This document shows, piece after piece, positions 7,053 through 15,874 of a DNA stretch of 29,053 nucleotides (positions are counted from its first letter, which is position 1; each line of letters opens with the position of its first letter). The notes under the pieces are model-generated. The model was given only the letters and a program-made list of their open reading frames with translations. It was not told the DNA's origin and did not search any database. A program made the translations under genes and the position numbers. Where the stretch lies: assembly GCA_937916135.1 (NCBI GenBank), contig CALFTQ010000017.1:1-29053 (forward strand), in the 5' to 3' direction. The DNA comes from an uncultured Verrucomicrobiales bacterium (GTDB lineage Bacteria > Verrucomicrobiota > Verrucomicrobiia > Verrucomicrobiales > Akkermansiaceae).

Positions 7053-8009
7053 ATGGCAACACAGCTCGAACAACTCAAAAAATTTACTACCGTAGTGGCA
7101 GATACCGGTGACTTCCGCCAGATGGAGGAATTCGCCCCGCAGGATGCCACCACCAATCCCTCCCTCATCCTGGCAGCAGCCGCCAAGCCTGAATACCGTC
7201 CTATCCTGGATGCCGTAGTGGCTGATTTCAAGGCAACTGTGGCTAACCCCGCCGAGAAGGTCGGCGAACTGATGGACCGCGTCATCGTGGCCTTCGGTCT
7301 GGAAATCCTCAAGCGCGTGCCCGGCCGCGTGTCCAGCGAGGTGGATGCCCGCCTCTCCTTCGACACTGAAGCAACCGTGCAGAAAGCCCGCGAGATCATG
7401 GCGCTGTACGAAGCAGCCGGCATTCCCCGCGAGCGAGTGCTCATCAAGATTGCCGCCACCTGGGAAGGCATCCAGGCCGCCCGCCAGCTGGAGCTGGAGG
7501 GCATCCACTGCAACCTGACCCTGCTGTTCAGCCTGGTGCAGGCAGTGGCCTGCGCTGAAGCCGGCGTGCGCCTCATCTCCCCGTTCGTGGGTCGCATACT
7601 GGACTGGTATGTAGCCGCCACCGGTGAGAAATACACCGCCGAGACCGACCCGGGCGTCATCTCCGTGCGCACCATTTACAACTATTACAAGAAGTTCGGC
7701 TACCCGGTGCAGATCATGGGCGCCAGCTTCCGCAACACGGGCGAAATCCTGGCCCTGGCCGGGTGCGACCTGCTGACCATCTCCCCCGGGCTGCTGGCCG
7801 AGCTGGCTGCCACGGAATCCGAGGTGGTGCCCCAGCTCTCCCCCGAAGCCGCAGCCGCGAGCGATATCGAGCGCATCCCGGCAGATGAGAAGAGCTTCCG
7901 CTTCCTCTTCAACGAGGACGCCATGGCCACGGAAAAGACGGCCGAAGGCATCCGCAAGTTCTCCGCAGACATCCGCAAGCTGGAATCCCTGCTGGCTTCC
8001 ATGCTCTAA
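7053..8009 (+). CDS. tal: Transaldolase (TalB-type)
   Basis: The 318-residue protein matches the classical transaldolase B length. It begins MATQLEQLKKFTTVVADTGD, has DATTNPSLIL at residues 31-40, and carries the Schiff-base lysine in VLIKIAATWEGIQAA (Lys132, the same number as in E. coli TalB). It transfers a dihydroxyacetone unit between sedoheptulose-7-phosphate and glyceraldehyde-3-phosphate in the non-oxidative pentose phosphate pathway, in the cytosol. A longer open frame upstream overlaps the Sel1 gene and is spurious; the start at 7053 follows a clear promoter. galE follows after 24 bp and is probably co-transcribed. Confidence 0.97.
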   Translation: MATQLEQLKKFTTVVADTGDFRQMEEFAPQDATTNPSLILAAAAKPEYRPILDAVVADFKATVANPAEKVGELMDRVIVAFGLEILKRVPGRVSSEVDARLSFDTEATVQKAREIMALYEAAGIPRERVLIKIAATWEGIQAARQLELEGIHCNLTLLFSLVQAVACAEAGVRLISPFVGRILDWYVAATGEKYTAETDPGVISVRTIYNYYKKFGYPVQIMGASFRNTGEILALAGCDLLTISPGLLAELAATESEVVPQLSPEAAAASDIERIPADEKSFRFLFNEDAMATEKTAEGIRKFSADIRKLESLLASML

Positions 8010-8033
8010 AACAATCTCAATCACATAATCATC

Positions 8034-9023
8034 ATGAAAGTACTCGTTACCGGCGGTGCCGGTTATATCGGTTCACATACGGTGCGCCAGCTCGTGAAGA
8101 GCGGTGCCGATGTGACGGTGCTGGACAGCATGGTGTACGGCCACCAGGCCGCCATCGTGGACAAGGAAGTAACACTGGTCAAGGGAGACCTGGGCGACCC
8201 AGCCGTAGTTTACCCGCTGCTGGTGAACGGCAAGTTCGATGCCGTGGTACACTTTGCCGCCTTCATCCAGGTGGGCGAGTCCGTGACCGACCCGCTGAAA
8301 TACTATGAGAACAACATCGCCAAGCCCCTGGTGCTGCTGCGCGCCATGATGCTGGCCGGCTGCAAGCGCTTCGTGTTCTCCTCCACCTGCGCCACCTACG
8401 GTGTGCCCACCCAGGTGCCGATTCCTGAGACCGAGAAGCAGGACCCCATCAACCCCTACGGCGGCTCCAAGTATATGCTGGAGAAGGTCTGCAAGGACTG
8501 CGACCGCGCCTATGGCCTCAAGAGCGTGTTCCTGCGCTACTTCAATGCCTCCGGTTCCTCCGTGGACGGTGCTATCGGCGAGGACCACGAGCCGGAATCC
8601 CACCTCATCCCGGTGATTCTGCAAGCAATCAAGGGCGAACGCCCCGGCATCACCGTGTTCGGCACCGACTACGACACCCCGGACGGCACCTGCATCCGCG
8701 ACTACATCCATGTGGATGACCTGGCCGATGCCCACCTGCGCGCACTGGATTACCTGATGAAGGGCGGCGAAACCAACTGGTTCAACCTGGGCACCGGCAA
8801 CGGTTTCTCCGTGAAGCAGATTATCGAAGCCGCCGAGAAGGTGACCGGCATGAAGGCCCCCGTGACCTATGGGCCCCGCCGCGAAGGCGACCCCGCCCGC
8901 CTGATTGCCGACTCCCGCAAGGCCGCCGAAATCCTGGGCTGGATTCCCAAGTACCAGGACGTGACCCAGATTGTGGAGACCGCCTGGAAGTGGCACAACG
9001 GCCCCCGCGGCGGCCACTATTAA
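8034..9023 (+). CDS. galE: UDP-glucose 4-epimerase
   Basis: The 329-residue protein is an extended short-chain dehydrogenase. The Rossmann NAD motif is GGAGYIGSHTVRQL (about residues 7-20), DVTVLDSMVYGH follows, and the catalytic Tyr-x3-Lys lies in NPYGGSKYMLEK with Ser/Thr in FVFSSTCATYG. It interconverts UDP-glucose and UDP-galactose, supplying galactosyl donors for surface glycans or allowing galactose use. It lies 24 bp after transaldolase, and a perfect terminator follows 21 bp after its stop. The length and the HEPESHLIP segment fit GalE, although closely related UDP-sugar epimerases cannot be fully excluded. Confidence 0.93.
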   Translation: MKVLVTGGAGYIGSHTVRQLVKSGADVTVLDSMVYGHQAAIVDKEVTLVKGDLGDPAVVYPLLVNGKFDAVVHFAAFIQVGESVTDPLKYYENNIAKPLVLLRAMMLAGCKRFVFSSTCATYGVPTQVPIPETEKQDPINPYGGSKYMLEKVCKDCDRAYGLKSVFLRYFNASGSSVDGAIGEDHEPESHLIPVILQAIKGERPGITVFGTDYDTPDGTCIRDYIHVDDLADAHLRALDYLMKGGETNWFNLGTGNGFSVKQIIEAAEKVTGMKAPVTYGPRREGDPARLIADSRKAAEILGWIPKYQDVTQIVETAWKWHNGPRGGHY

Positions 9024-9044
9024 TAGATTCTTACAATCCTCCCG

Positions 9045-9077
9045 ATCCCGCATTCTTGATGAATGCGGGATTTTTTT
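9045..9077 (+). terminator. Terminator after galE
   Basis: ATCCCGCATTC pairs perfectly with GAATGCGGGAT around a TTGAT loop and is followed by seven T residues counting from the arm end. Confidence 0.96.
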
Positions 9078-9122
9078 GCATTCAAAAATAAACGCTATGC
9101 TCTGCAGCAGAAACACAAAATG

Positions 9123-9276
9123 GGGGACCTCTAAAAACTCACCAAATTGGAATTTGTCGTTGTCGGGGCACGGGACTTCAGTCCCGAAATAACGGAGCTC
9201 CCAATCGGGACTGAAGTCCCGTGCTCCGACAGAGTTCCCCCACAAATTCCAATTTAGTGAGTTTTTAGAGGTTCCC
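9123..9276. repeat. Palindromic intergenic repeat, copy B, with long terminal inverted repeats
   Basis: The core at 9162-9230 has the 26-nt arms and 17-nt loop of the family, with one G in the left arm mispairing and two loop changes relative to copies A, C and D. Unlike the others it is enclosed in almost perfect inverted repeats of about 34 bp (roughly 9123-9158 with 9242-9276), so the whole 154-bp element is a palindrome with an internal palindrome. Confidence 0.92.
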
Positions 9277-9289
9277 GAATTATAATTTT

Positions 9290-9329
9290 CGCGAGCCATG
9301 GGGCTCGCCATTATTCATCAAATAATTCC
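9290..9329. repeat. Short dispersed hairpin repeat shared with 21974-22011
   Basis: GCGAGCC-ATG-GGGCTCGC forms a hairpin, followed by CATTATTCATCAAATAATTCC. Nearly the same hairpin plus tail occurs at 21974-22011, where the tail reads CATTGTACATCGAATAATTCC. Confidence 0.7.
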
Positions 9330-9469
9330 TCTCGTGCCGCAAAAGTCTGAGTTAAGGGAGCTATGAACCGGAGTTGGCGGGTGGTCTTGAGTTTTTGGAG
9401 ATACCCCGATACGGACAGCAAGTGCGAAAGTTCCATATCCCTGAAAAAGGATCAGCAATCAGGCCTTTA

Positions 9470-10828
9470 TCAGTTCCCCTGCTCGCGGCGCTGGCGGAGG
9501 TATTCCATACGCTCGGAAATGCGGAGTTCGAGACCGTTCCGGGTAGGATGGTAGTAGACACGGCCCTCAGGCAGGTAGGCCTGGGGCACAAAGTGGTCGT
9601 CAAAATCGTGGGCGTATTTGTACTGGGTATCCTCCTCAGCCACGCCGCGGAGCCTGGCGAGTTTCTTGCGGGTGGGGGTGGCCAGGTGGTCCGGCACAGC
9701 CAGGGTGCGGCCCTCCTTCACATCCTTGAGGGCGGCGTTCACGCCCATGTAGGCCGAGTTGCTCTTGGGTGCCGTGGCAATATACACCGTGGCATGAGCC
9801 AGGGGAATGCGGGCTTCGGGCATGCCGACCATCTCCGCAGCCCGGGCGGCATCCAGCGCCACGCGCAGCGCGTTGGAATCCGCCAGTCCCACGTCCTCGC
9901 TGGCGCAGATGACCAGGCGGCGGGCAATGAAGCGGATATCCTCCCCTGCATTCAGCATGAAAGCCAGCCAGTAAAGCGCGGCATCCGGGTCGCTGCCGCG
10001 CATGGATTTGATGAACGCGGAAATCGTATCGTAGTGGCCATCCCCCGCGCGGTCATATTTCACCGCCTTTTTCTGGATGGATTCCTCCGCCACCGCCAGG
10101 GTCACATGAATCTGTCCCCCTGCCCCGGGAGCAGTGGAAAGAGCCGCCACCTCCAGCGCGGTGAGCGCCTTGCGGGCATCGCCATCGGCTTTGATGGCAA
10201 TATGCTCCAGCGCCTCATCATCCAGCAGCAGCGGGAGCCTGCCCAGGCCGCGCACCTCATCCGCCGCCGCGCGGCGAAGAAGGGCCACAATCTCCTCATC
10301 CGGCACCGGCTCCAGCGGGAAAATCTGGGAGCGGCTGAGCATGGCAGAGTTGATGGCAAAATACGGATTCTCCGTGGTGGCGCCGATGAAGCGCACCGTC
10401 CCCTTCTCCAGATGCGGCAGCAGCACGTCCTGCTGGGCCTTGTTGAAGCGGTGCAGCTCATCCACAAAGAGGATGGTTTTCTGCCCGTGGATGGCCATGC
10501 GGGTGCGGGCTTCCTCAATCTTGGCGCGAATCTCGCTCACGTTGGATTCCACTCCGTTGAGCATCACAAAAAACGCGCTGGTGCAGCGTGCAATGACATA
10601 GGCCAGCGTGGTCTTGCCCACACCTGGCGGGCCATAGAAAATAAGCGAGGAGAAGCGGTCTGTCTCAATGGCGCGGCGCAGCAGCTTTCCCTCGGCCAGC
10701 AGGTGTTTCTGCCCCGCGACCTCAGCCAGGGATTCGGGACGCATGCGGGCAGCCAGGGGCATCTGCTGCTGCTCAGCAACCGGAGTAGCGGGCGTTTCGC
10801 CATGCGGGGTGAAAAGGTCGTATTGCAT
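9470..10828 (-). CDS. rarA: Replication-associated recombination protein RarA (MgsA), AAA+ ATPase
   Basis: The 452-residue protein has family-typical length. It begins near PLAARMRPESLAEVAGQKHL, with Walker A GPPGVGKTTLA at about residues 65-75, Walker B ILFVDELHRFNKAQQD at about 118-133, sensor 1 FIGATTENPYFAINSA, and the C-terminal RarA/Ctf18-like domain with SMRGSDPDAALYWLA. RarA is a homotetrameric ATPase that acts at stalled replication forks. The start lies 6 bp past the stop of the upstream GTPase gene, so the two are probably co-transcribed. A -10-like TATAAC (10834-10839) ending 5 nt before the ATG could also give a leaderless internal transcript. Confidence 0.96.
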   Translation of the reverse strand: MQYDLFTPHGETPATPVAEQQQMPLAARMRPESLAEVAGQKHLLAEGKLLRRAIETDRFSSLIFYGPPGVGKTTLAYVIARCTSAFFVMLNGVESNVSEIRAKIEEARTRMAIHGQKTILFVDELHRFNKAQQDVLLPHLEKGTVRFIGATTENPYFAINSAMLSRSQIFPLEPVPDEEIVALLRRAAADEVRGLGRLPLLLDDEALEHIAIKADGDARKALTALEVAALSTAPGAGGQIHVTLAVAEESIQKKAVKYDRAGDGHYDTISAFIKSMRGSDPDAALYWLAFMLNAGEDIRFIARRLVICASEDVGLADSNALRVALDAARAAEMVGMPEARIPLAHATVYIATAPKSNSAYMGVNAALKDVKEGRTLAVPDHLATPTRKKLARLRGVAEEDTQYKYAHDFDDHFVPQAYLPEGRVYYHPTRNGLELRISERMEYLRQRREQGN

Positions 10829-10834
10829 AGCCCG

Positions 10835-12481
10835 TTATACATGAGGCGCCGCAGAGCGCAACTGACGGAAAATCTCACTCTGGCGCCGTTGGAGCGGCTC
10901 CAGAGTCGTCTCGTAATCGGCCACTTTCTGGCGGGGGCCAGTATATAGCTGGCGATAGGCAGACACCCGGGATACAATCATATCCTGCACCAGATTTATC
11001 ATACCACCGGCCATACTCTCACGCAAGGGCTCTGCCTCTTTCTGCATCAGCCGGCAGAGCTTCCGGACCACCAGTATATGGATCAGCGAACCAAGCAGCC
11101 AGAACACCCCGGCAAGCCCCATGAAGATGAGAGCCAGACTATCCAGCATGCAGAAACCCAGCAAGCCGGAAATCACGAGGTTCAGACAAATACAAACAAC
11201 AAAGAAGCGCATCCAATCCACATGGCACTTGAACAAAGCCGAGAAATTGCTGCGAATCTTTGTAGCCCGGAAAGGGTCATGCAAGGATTTCTGCAAGCGT
11301 AAGCGCAGTTCTCCCAGATCATTCTCCAGAACAGCTGCCGGGAAATCCCCGATTTCGCATTGCAATGCATTCTTCATTCGGGGGCGAGCGCTGCGCCAGT
11401 GGCCATGGCAGGAATGGACAAACTGCTTGTCTGACTCCTCCTGCTGCGATGTGACATCCTCCAGCACCAGATTATAATACACTTCCTCAGAAGCAGAAGC
11501 GTAGCTTTCAAGGCGAAGCAGAACCACCGGAGAAAGGAACCAGCCCATATTGCGGCGCAGCTGCCTGAGGAGCTTAGGCATGCTCCGCTGAGCCGCAGCA
11601 GAATAATTCAGCACGCAATTACGCACGCCCTGCATCTGGCGATTCTGAAAGCTATCAATCTCCTGCTCAATACTCTGGAGGAATCCGCTATCCGTTCGGG
11701 CAACAGCTTCACGAGCCTTAAGTATGCTGGCTTGTTTGTAAAGCATATCGTCGGCACATTTGACCACCTTGCGAATAGCCGCGCGGAGCCCACCGTACGA
11801 ACGTTCCATGGCTGCAACTACCTTGTCGCCCATATCCTCAGCCTGTGCAGCATTTGCCGGATTCAGCTGGTATACCGGAAGCTGCCGGCGCAGACGCTTT
11901 CTGGAAAAGTTCTGCACAGACTCTTCCAACGCAACAACCTGTGCAGTTTCCAGCAAATCTGCATGAGTGAGAACAATCAAGCAGGCAGGGCCACCCTCAA
12001 CCGGCAAAGGTTCCAGCATCTCCCACACAGGAGAAAGCTCAACAGAACGAGCATCCACCACCGCCACTACAACATCTGCCTCACTCAGCAAGGGAGCCAC
12101 AGTCCCCGCCACCTCAGGACTCTCGCAAGCACCGGTATCCACCAGTTCCATTCCGAACAGGTTCGGTTCCGGCAGGAAACGGCAGTAGCTGGAATCATCG
12201 GTATCTGAGCCCATGTAACGCCAGCGGGTATAGTGATACGCAGAAGCAACGCGAGCAAGAACGGGCACCCCGACCATGCCGGCCAGCAAGGTAGATTTAC
12301 CACTCCGAGCTGCGCCGATCATGACCACGCGGCGGTCGCGATTCATCTCCTCAATTGCCTTCCGGAGGCTCTCCTCTACCGGTTCAAGCGACTCATCGTC
12401 AATCGTGAAACAAAGCTCAGCAGCCTGCTGCGCCCAATAGCGCACCTGGCTTTCCTGAACTCTGTAACAGCGTTTCAACAT
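10835..12481 (-). CDS. Dynamin-like membrane GTPase
   Basis: This 548-residue protein has a GTPase domain with P-loop GAARSGKST (residues 56-64), G3-like LVDTGACES (DTG at 115-117) and G4-like LTHADLL (172-175). A long helical region follows. Two adjacent hydrophobic segments at about residues 425-470 (FFVVCICLNLVISGLLGF and ALIFMGLAGVFWLLGSL) make a hairpin membrane insertion, and a final helical stretch follows. GTPase, helical stalk, membrane paddle and C-terminal helix is the layout of bacterial dynamin-like proteins. It probably binds or remodels the inner membrane. THAD in place of N/TKxD weakens a firm nucleotide assignment. rarA follows after 6 bp. Other large P-loop GTPase families remain possible. 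Confidence 0.7.
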   Translation of the reverse strand: MLKRCYRVQESQVRYWAQQAAELCFTIDDESLEPVEESLRKAIEEMNRDRRVVMIGAARSGKSTLLAGMVGVPVLARVASAYHYTRWRYMGSDTDDSSYCRFLPEPNLFGMELVDTGACESPEVAGTVAPLLSEADVVVAVVDARSVELSPVWEMLEPLPVEGGPACLIVLTHADLLETAQVVALEESVQNFSRKRLRRQLPVYQLNPANAAQAEDMGDKVVAAMERSYGGLRAAIRKVVKCADDMLYKQASILKAREAVARTDSGFLQSIEQEIDSFQNRQMQGVRNCVLNYSAAAQRSMPKLLRQLRRNMGWFLSPVVLLRLESYASASEEVYYNLVLEDVTSQQEESDKQFVHSCHGHWRSARPRMKNALQCEIGDFPAAVLENDLGELRLRLQKSLHDPFRATKIRSNFSALFKCHVDWMRFFVVCICLNLVISGLLGFCMLDSLALIFMGLAGVFWLLGSLIHILVVRKLCRLMQKEAEPLRESMAGGMINLVQDMIVSRVSAYRQLYTGPRQKVADYETTLEPLQRRQSEIFRQLRSAAPHV

Positions 12482-12492
12482 GATGACAGGGA

Positions 12493-12521
12493 ATTATACT
12501 CGCCACCACTGCAATTGTCCA
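12493..12521 (-). promoter_or_regulatory. Promoter of the dynamin-like GTPase-rarA operon
   Basis: On the minus strand, -35 TGGACA (12521-12516), a 17-nt spacer and a perfect -10 TATAAT (12498-12493) lie upstream. Only 11 nt separate the -10 box from the ATG at 12481. Confidence 0.85.
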
Positions 12522-12561
12522 CTCAAAAACACGTTCCACATGGGGTATGAACCACAAATCA

Positions 12562-14634
12562 TCAAGGCGAAGGATTCGTGTATATGGGCGATGGGATATC
12601 ATCCAGATGAACCCGGGGAGCGGGAGCCCCCTCGGCTGCAGGGATGGGACCAGACGCCGGAGCAGGAACGGCAGTTTCTTTAACCTGAGACTCAAAAGCC
12701 TGAGGGTAGAATTCGGCAGCACGTTCGCGGGCCTCCATAATCCCTTGAGCCGTGGGCTTGATACCGGGGACATCGTCAAAATTCACCGCACGACGGAAAA
12801 TGCGGGGATCCGTACCAAAAACCATATAGCGGTGCACCAGCAGAGGGTCCTCAAGCGTGGTTACCTTCTTTTCCAGAACAGTAAACGCGGCACCGATTCC
12901 CTGCTCACGCAAAGAGGCCAGCATGGGCGGTGTGTGATACCCACCGGGATAACAGAAAGTGCTGCAATTTCCGAACAGAGATTTGAGCTTTTGCACAGAA
13001 TCCGGCAACTCCTGCTTGAGCTGAGCAGCATACTCAGGCGAATCCTCTGCAAAGCGCTTCCACTGGCTGGGGTAAAGATGAGTGGTGGAATGGCTGCCGA
13101 CAGTGGCGCCGGAAGCCATCATCTCCCGGATCTGCTCCGGAGACATGGATTGCCCCCTGCCGCTCAGATAGGTGGTATACAGGAAAAGCGTGAAAGGATA
13201 CCCGTAAGCCTTCAGCACCGGGAATGCATCTGTATACACACTGCGCCAGCCGTCATCAATCGTGATGAGCACGCAACGCTCCGGCAGGCAGCGGTCTCCC
13301 AGCAGCCAGTCCAGGAAATCCTGCATCGTGATGACGGTGAGCCCCGCATCCTTGATATACTGCATCTGCTGGCAGAACTCAGAGGTGCGCATGAGCATCT
13401 CGCTCACCGGTTTTGTATTGCTGAAATTATGATACCCGAGCACCGCCACGCGGGTCTGGGAGCGGGGCACCACCGGCTGGGGAAACTCGCGGGAAACCCA
13501 GTCTCCACCGGGGGTGCGTCTAATCAGAGTACCGGCTGCCGGCTTAGTGCTCACCGGGCGGGGAGTCAGCACCGGATCCTTGAAATCCGGGAGATGAACC
13601 GGCTCCAGCACCGGGGCCGGTATGGGAGCCTCAGCCGTGTTGCCCTGCCCCACAGCCAATCCGGCCAGGGGCTCCACCACCGGGGGAAGGGGCGGTTGTT
13701 CTGCTTCATCGGCTGCCGGGTTGCCGTTAAAAGCGGGGAATGCAGCCGCCGCAGACTCAGGAAAAACAACCTCCACCGGTCGGGAAACCGGATGCTGCGC
13801 CGCCACCGTGGAGCGCACCTGGTCCAGCACCCTGGCATCCTGCGCCGGGTCACCGAAATTCACAGCCGCGGCAAAGGAGGGCATATCACTCACCATGTTG
13901 CGCTCCAACATATAGGACGGCTCCTCCCGCTGAACCTTGCCGGCATTCAGCCCAAAAGCCACTTTGTAACCATAGATGGGGAGATTCTCCGCCATGCCGG
14001 CATTGGCATAACCACGGGGGTATGCAAACGCCTGGCAACTACCGAACGTAGAGACAATCCGTTGAGCCTGAAGCCCGAGCTCGCGCTCCGCCATCTTCTG
14101 CGCGGCATCCGGGCCAGACTGCTCAGCGTACGTCCAGTCACAGGCCAGCGGACGGCTCAGGCTGAGGCTGCCGATAGTGGCACCGGCCCGCTGCATTTCC
14201 AGCAACTGATCCGTGCCAAGCACCGCAGAACCGGGCTTGAAACAACGCCCATCCACAAACAGGACAAAGGGGAACCCATGCTCCCGGAGCACGGGGAATG
14301 CCACAGTGTAGGCGGCGGCATCAGCCTCGTCCAGAGTAATCAGGACCGAACGCTCCGGCAGTGTGGCACGCCCCTGTTTCCAATTGATGAACTGCTTCAG
14401 AGAAATGGGGGTAAGCTCCTGCTCCTTCAGATAGCGCATCTGCGCCGCAAAAGTTGTGGCGTCAATACCGCTGGCTCCCTCTGCCGCTGCAAACGCACCA
14501 TAGCGCAGCACCGAAACCACTGATGCAGAAGCCGCCGCAACATCAGGCCCGGCGGCACCAGCCTGCTGAGCCTCCAGCGGCCAGACCAAGGCCGGAAGCA
14601 CAAAAAGGGACAGCCGGGAAAGATACCGAATCAT
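12562..14634 (-). CDS. Secreted protein with tandem polysaccharide deacetylase (NodB-like) domains, first one degenerate
   Basis: The 690-residue protein begins with a signal peptide (MIRYLSRLSLFVLPALVWPLEA). It has two homologous NodB-type domains at about residues 40-260 and 385-645, joined by a Pro/Ala-rich linker. In the second domain the catalytic and metal motifs are present: VLITIDDGWRS (about residue 461), VGSHSTTH (about 513) and FCYPGGYHT. In the first the same places read VLITLDEADAA, IGSLSLSR and FAYPRGYAN, so the second Asp and both metal-binding His are lost. The first domain is therefore probably non-catalytic. The family removes N- or O-acetyl groups from glycans such as peptidoglycan or polysaccharides; the substrate is unknown. 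A promoter lies just upstream, and the GTPase gene follows after 80 bp with its own promoter. Confidence 0.9.
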   Translation of the reverse strand: MIRYLSRLSLFVLPALVWPLEAQQAGAAGPDVAAASASVVSVLRYGAFAAAEGASGIDATTFAAQMRYLKEQELTPISLKQFINWKQGRATLPERSVLITLDEADAAAYTVAFPVLREHGFPFVLFVDGRCFKPGSAVLGTDQLLEMQRAGATIGSLSLSRPLACDWTYAEQSGPDAAQKMAERELGLQAQRIVSTFGSCQAFAYPRGYANAGMAENLPIYGYKVAFGLNAGKVQREEPSYMLERNMVSDMPSFAAAVNFGDPAQDARVLDQVRSTVAAQHPVSRPVEVVFPESAAAAFPAFNGNPAADEAEQPPLPPVVEPLAGLAVGQGNTAEAPIPAPVLEPVHLPDFKDPVLTPRPVSTKPAAGTLIRRTPGGDWVSREFPQPVVPRSQTRVAVLGYHNFSNTKPVSEMLMRTSEFCQQMQYIKDAGLTVITMQDFLDWLLGDRCLPERCVLITIDDGWRSVYTDAFPVLKAYGYPFTLFLYTTYLSGRGQSMSPEQIREMMASGATVGSHSTTHLYPSQWKRFAEDSPEYAAQLKQELPDSVQKLKSLFGNCSTFCYPGGYHTPPMLASLREQGIGAAFTVLEKKVTTLEDPLLVHRYMVFGTDPRIFRRAVNFDDVPGIKPTAQGIMEARERAAEFYPQAFESQVKETAVPAPASGPIPAAEGAPAPRVHLDDIPSPIYTNPSP

Positions 14635-14643
14635 GCTGACTCA

Positions 14644-14671
14644 AGAGTACCACAACAGGCCGTTTTTGCAA
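14644..14671 (-). promoter_or_regulatory. Probable promoter of the tandem deacetylase gene
   Basis: On the minus strand, -35 TTGCAA (14671-14666), a 16-nt spacer and a weak -10 TACTCT (14649-14644) lie 9 nt before the ATG at 14634. Confidence 0.5.
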
Positions 14672-14680
14672 GGCTTTTCC

Positions 14681-15865
14681 TTAGCGTCCGGGCACCATTT
14701 CGAAGCTGAAGCCTTTGAGGTATTCCGTCTCGGGGATATTCAGCAGGATGGGGTGGTCCGGGCTCTGGCCGTGCACGTGGGTCTGGCGCAGGGTGCAGTG
14801 GCCATCCACCGCAGCATCACAGATGGTCTGCTTGAACAGATTGGCGCTGATATGGTGGGAGCAGCTGAAGGTGGACAGCACACCGCCCACAGGCAGCATC
14901 TGCATGGCACGCAAGTGGATTTCCTTGTAACCACGCAAAGCTCCGTTCAGACTCTTCTTGTTGCGGGTGAAGCTGGGCGGGTCAAGGATGATGAGGTCCC
15001 ACTTCGGGTCAGCGCCGTTGCGCACCTTGTCACTCTCGCGCTTCAAAAAATCAAAGGCATTCTCGGCAATGGCCTCAATCTCCACACCGTTCAACTCTGC
15101 ATTCTTGCGCACAGAAGAGATGGCGTCCTCCGAGATATCCACCGCCGTCACGCTGGCAGCACCGGCCTTGGCGCAGGCCAGGGCAAAACCGCCCTGATTG
15201 CAGAAGCAATCCAGCACACGGCGGCCGCGAGCCAGGCGGGCCACCTCCTGGTAGTTCTGCAGCTGGTCAAGATAGAGTCCGGTCTTCTGCCCCGTGGCCA
15301 GGTCTACCATGAACTTGATACCGCGGCCCTCTGCCACGAAAGGCTCCGGCTGCTCGCCCAGGGCCACGTAGGTCTCCTGCTCAATACCCTCTGCCACGAG
15401 CATGGGGGAATCATTGCGCACGATGATGCAGCGGGGATTAAACAAATCCCCCAGAATATCCTTGATAAGCCCGAGGCGCTGGTACATAGCCATGGTCAGA
15501 GTCTGCACCACCAGCACATCGGCATAGCGGTCAACAATGAGTCCGGGAAGGCCATCGCTCTCGCTCCACACCAGGCGCATCATCTCCTCACCGGGCAGCC
15601 AGCGTTCGCGCAGCATAGCCGCCTGAGAAATACGGCGGGCAAAGAAATCGCGGTCAAGGTCCTGCTTGCGGCGGGAGAAACGGCGGGCCACAATCTGGGA
15701 ATGCGGATTATACATGGCAGACCCCAGGTAATGGTCGCGCTGATCCTTGAGTAACACCACATCACCGGGCTTCGGATTCCCGAAAACCGTGCGAACCTCA
15801 GTGCCATACACCCAATCGTGTCCGTGGAAGATGCGCGCCTTCGGCGCTATGATGAGTCCTGCCAT
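14681..15865 (-). CDS. rlmI: 23S rRNA (cytosine) methyltransferase, RlmI-like
   Basis: The 394-residue protein begins MAGLIIAPKARIFHGHDWVY, a PUA-like RNA-binding domain. A class I SAM-dependent methyltransferase domain follows, with SAM motif VLDCFCNQGGFALACAKAGA (about residue 220), DPPSFTRNKKSL (about 295) and a catalytic cysteine motif STFSCSHHI. This layout is that of RlmI/YccW, which makes 5-methylcytosine in 23S rRNA. The ATG at 15865 is chosen over an in-frame TTG at 15886 because the upstream -10 box overlaps that longer reading. The gene lies upstream of the deacetylase gene on the same strand, with a separate promoter between them. Exact site specificity is inferred from the family. 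Confidence 0.88.
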   Translation of the reverse strand: MAGLIIAPKARIFHGHDWVYGTEVRTVFGNPKPGDVVLLKDQRDHYLGSAMYNPHSQIVARRFSRRKQDLDRDFFARRISQAAMLRERWLPGEEMMRLVWSESDGLPGLIVDRYADVLVVQTLTMAMYQRLGLIKDILGDLFNPRCIIVRNDSPMLVAEGIEQETYVALGEQPEPFVAEGRGIKFMVDLATGQKTGLYLDQLQNYQEVARLARGRRVLDCFCNQGGFALACAKAGAASVTAVDISEDAISSVRKNAELNGVEIEAIAENAFDFLKRESDKVRNGADPKWDLIILDPPSFTRNKKSLNGALRGYKEIHLRAMQMLPVGGVLSTFSCSHHISANLFKQTICDAAVDGHCTLRQTHVHGQSPDHPILLNIPETEYLKGFSFEMVPGR

Positions 15866-15874
15866 AACGCGCGT

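Larger units (their letters stand above)
9024..9469. other. 446-bp non-coding region between galE and rarA
   Basis: The genes on both sides converge here. The region contains the galE terminator, palindromic repeat copy B (9123-9276) and a short hairpin repeat (9290-9329). The stretch 9330-9469 has no supported gene or clear terminator for rarA. Confidence 0.7.
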
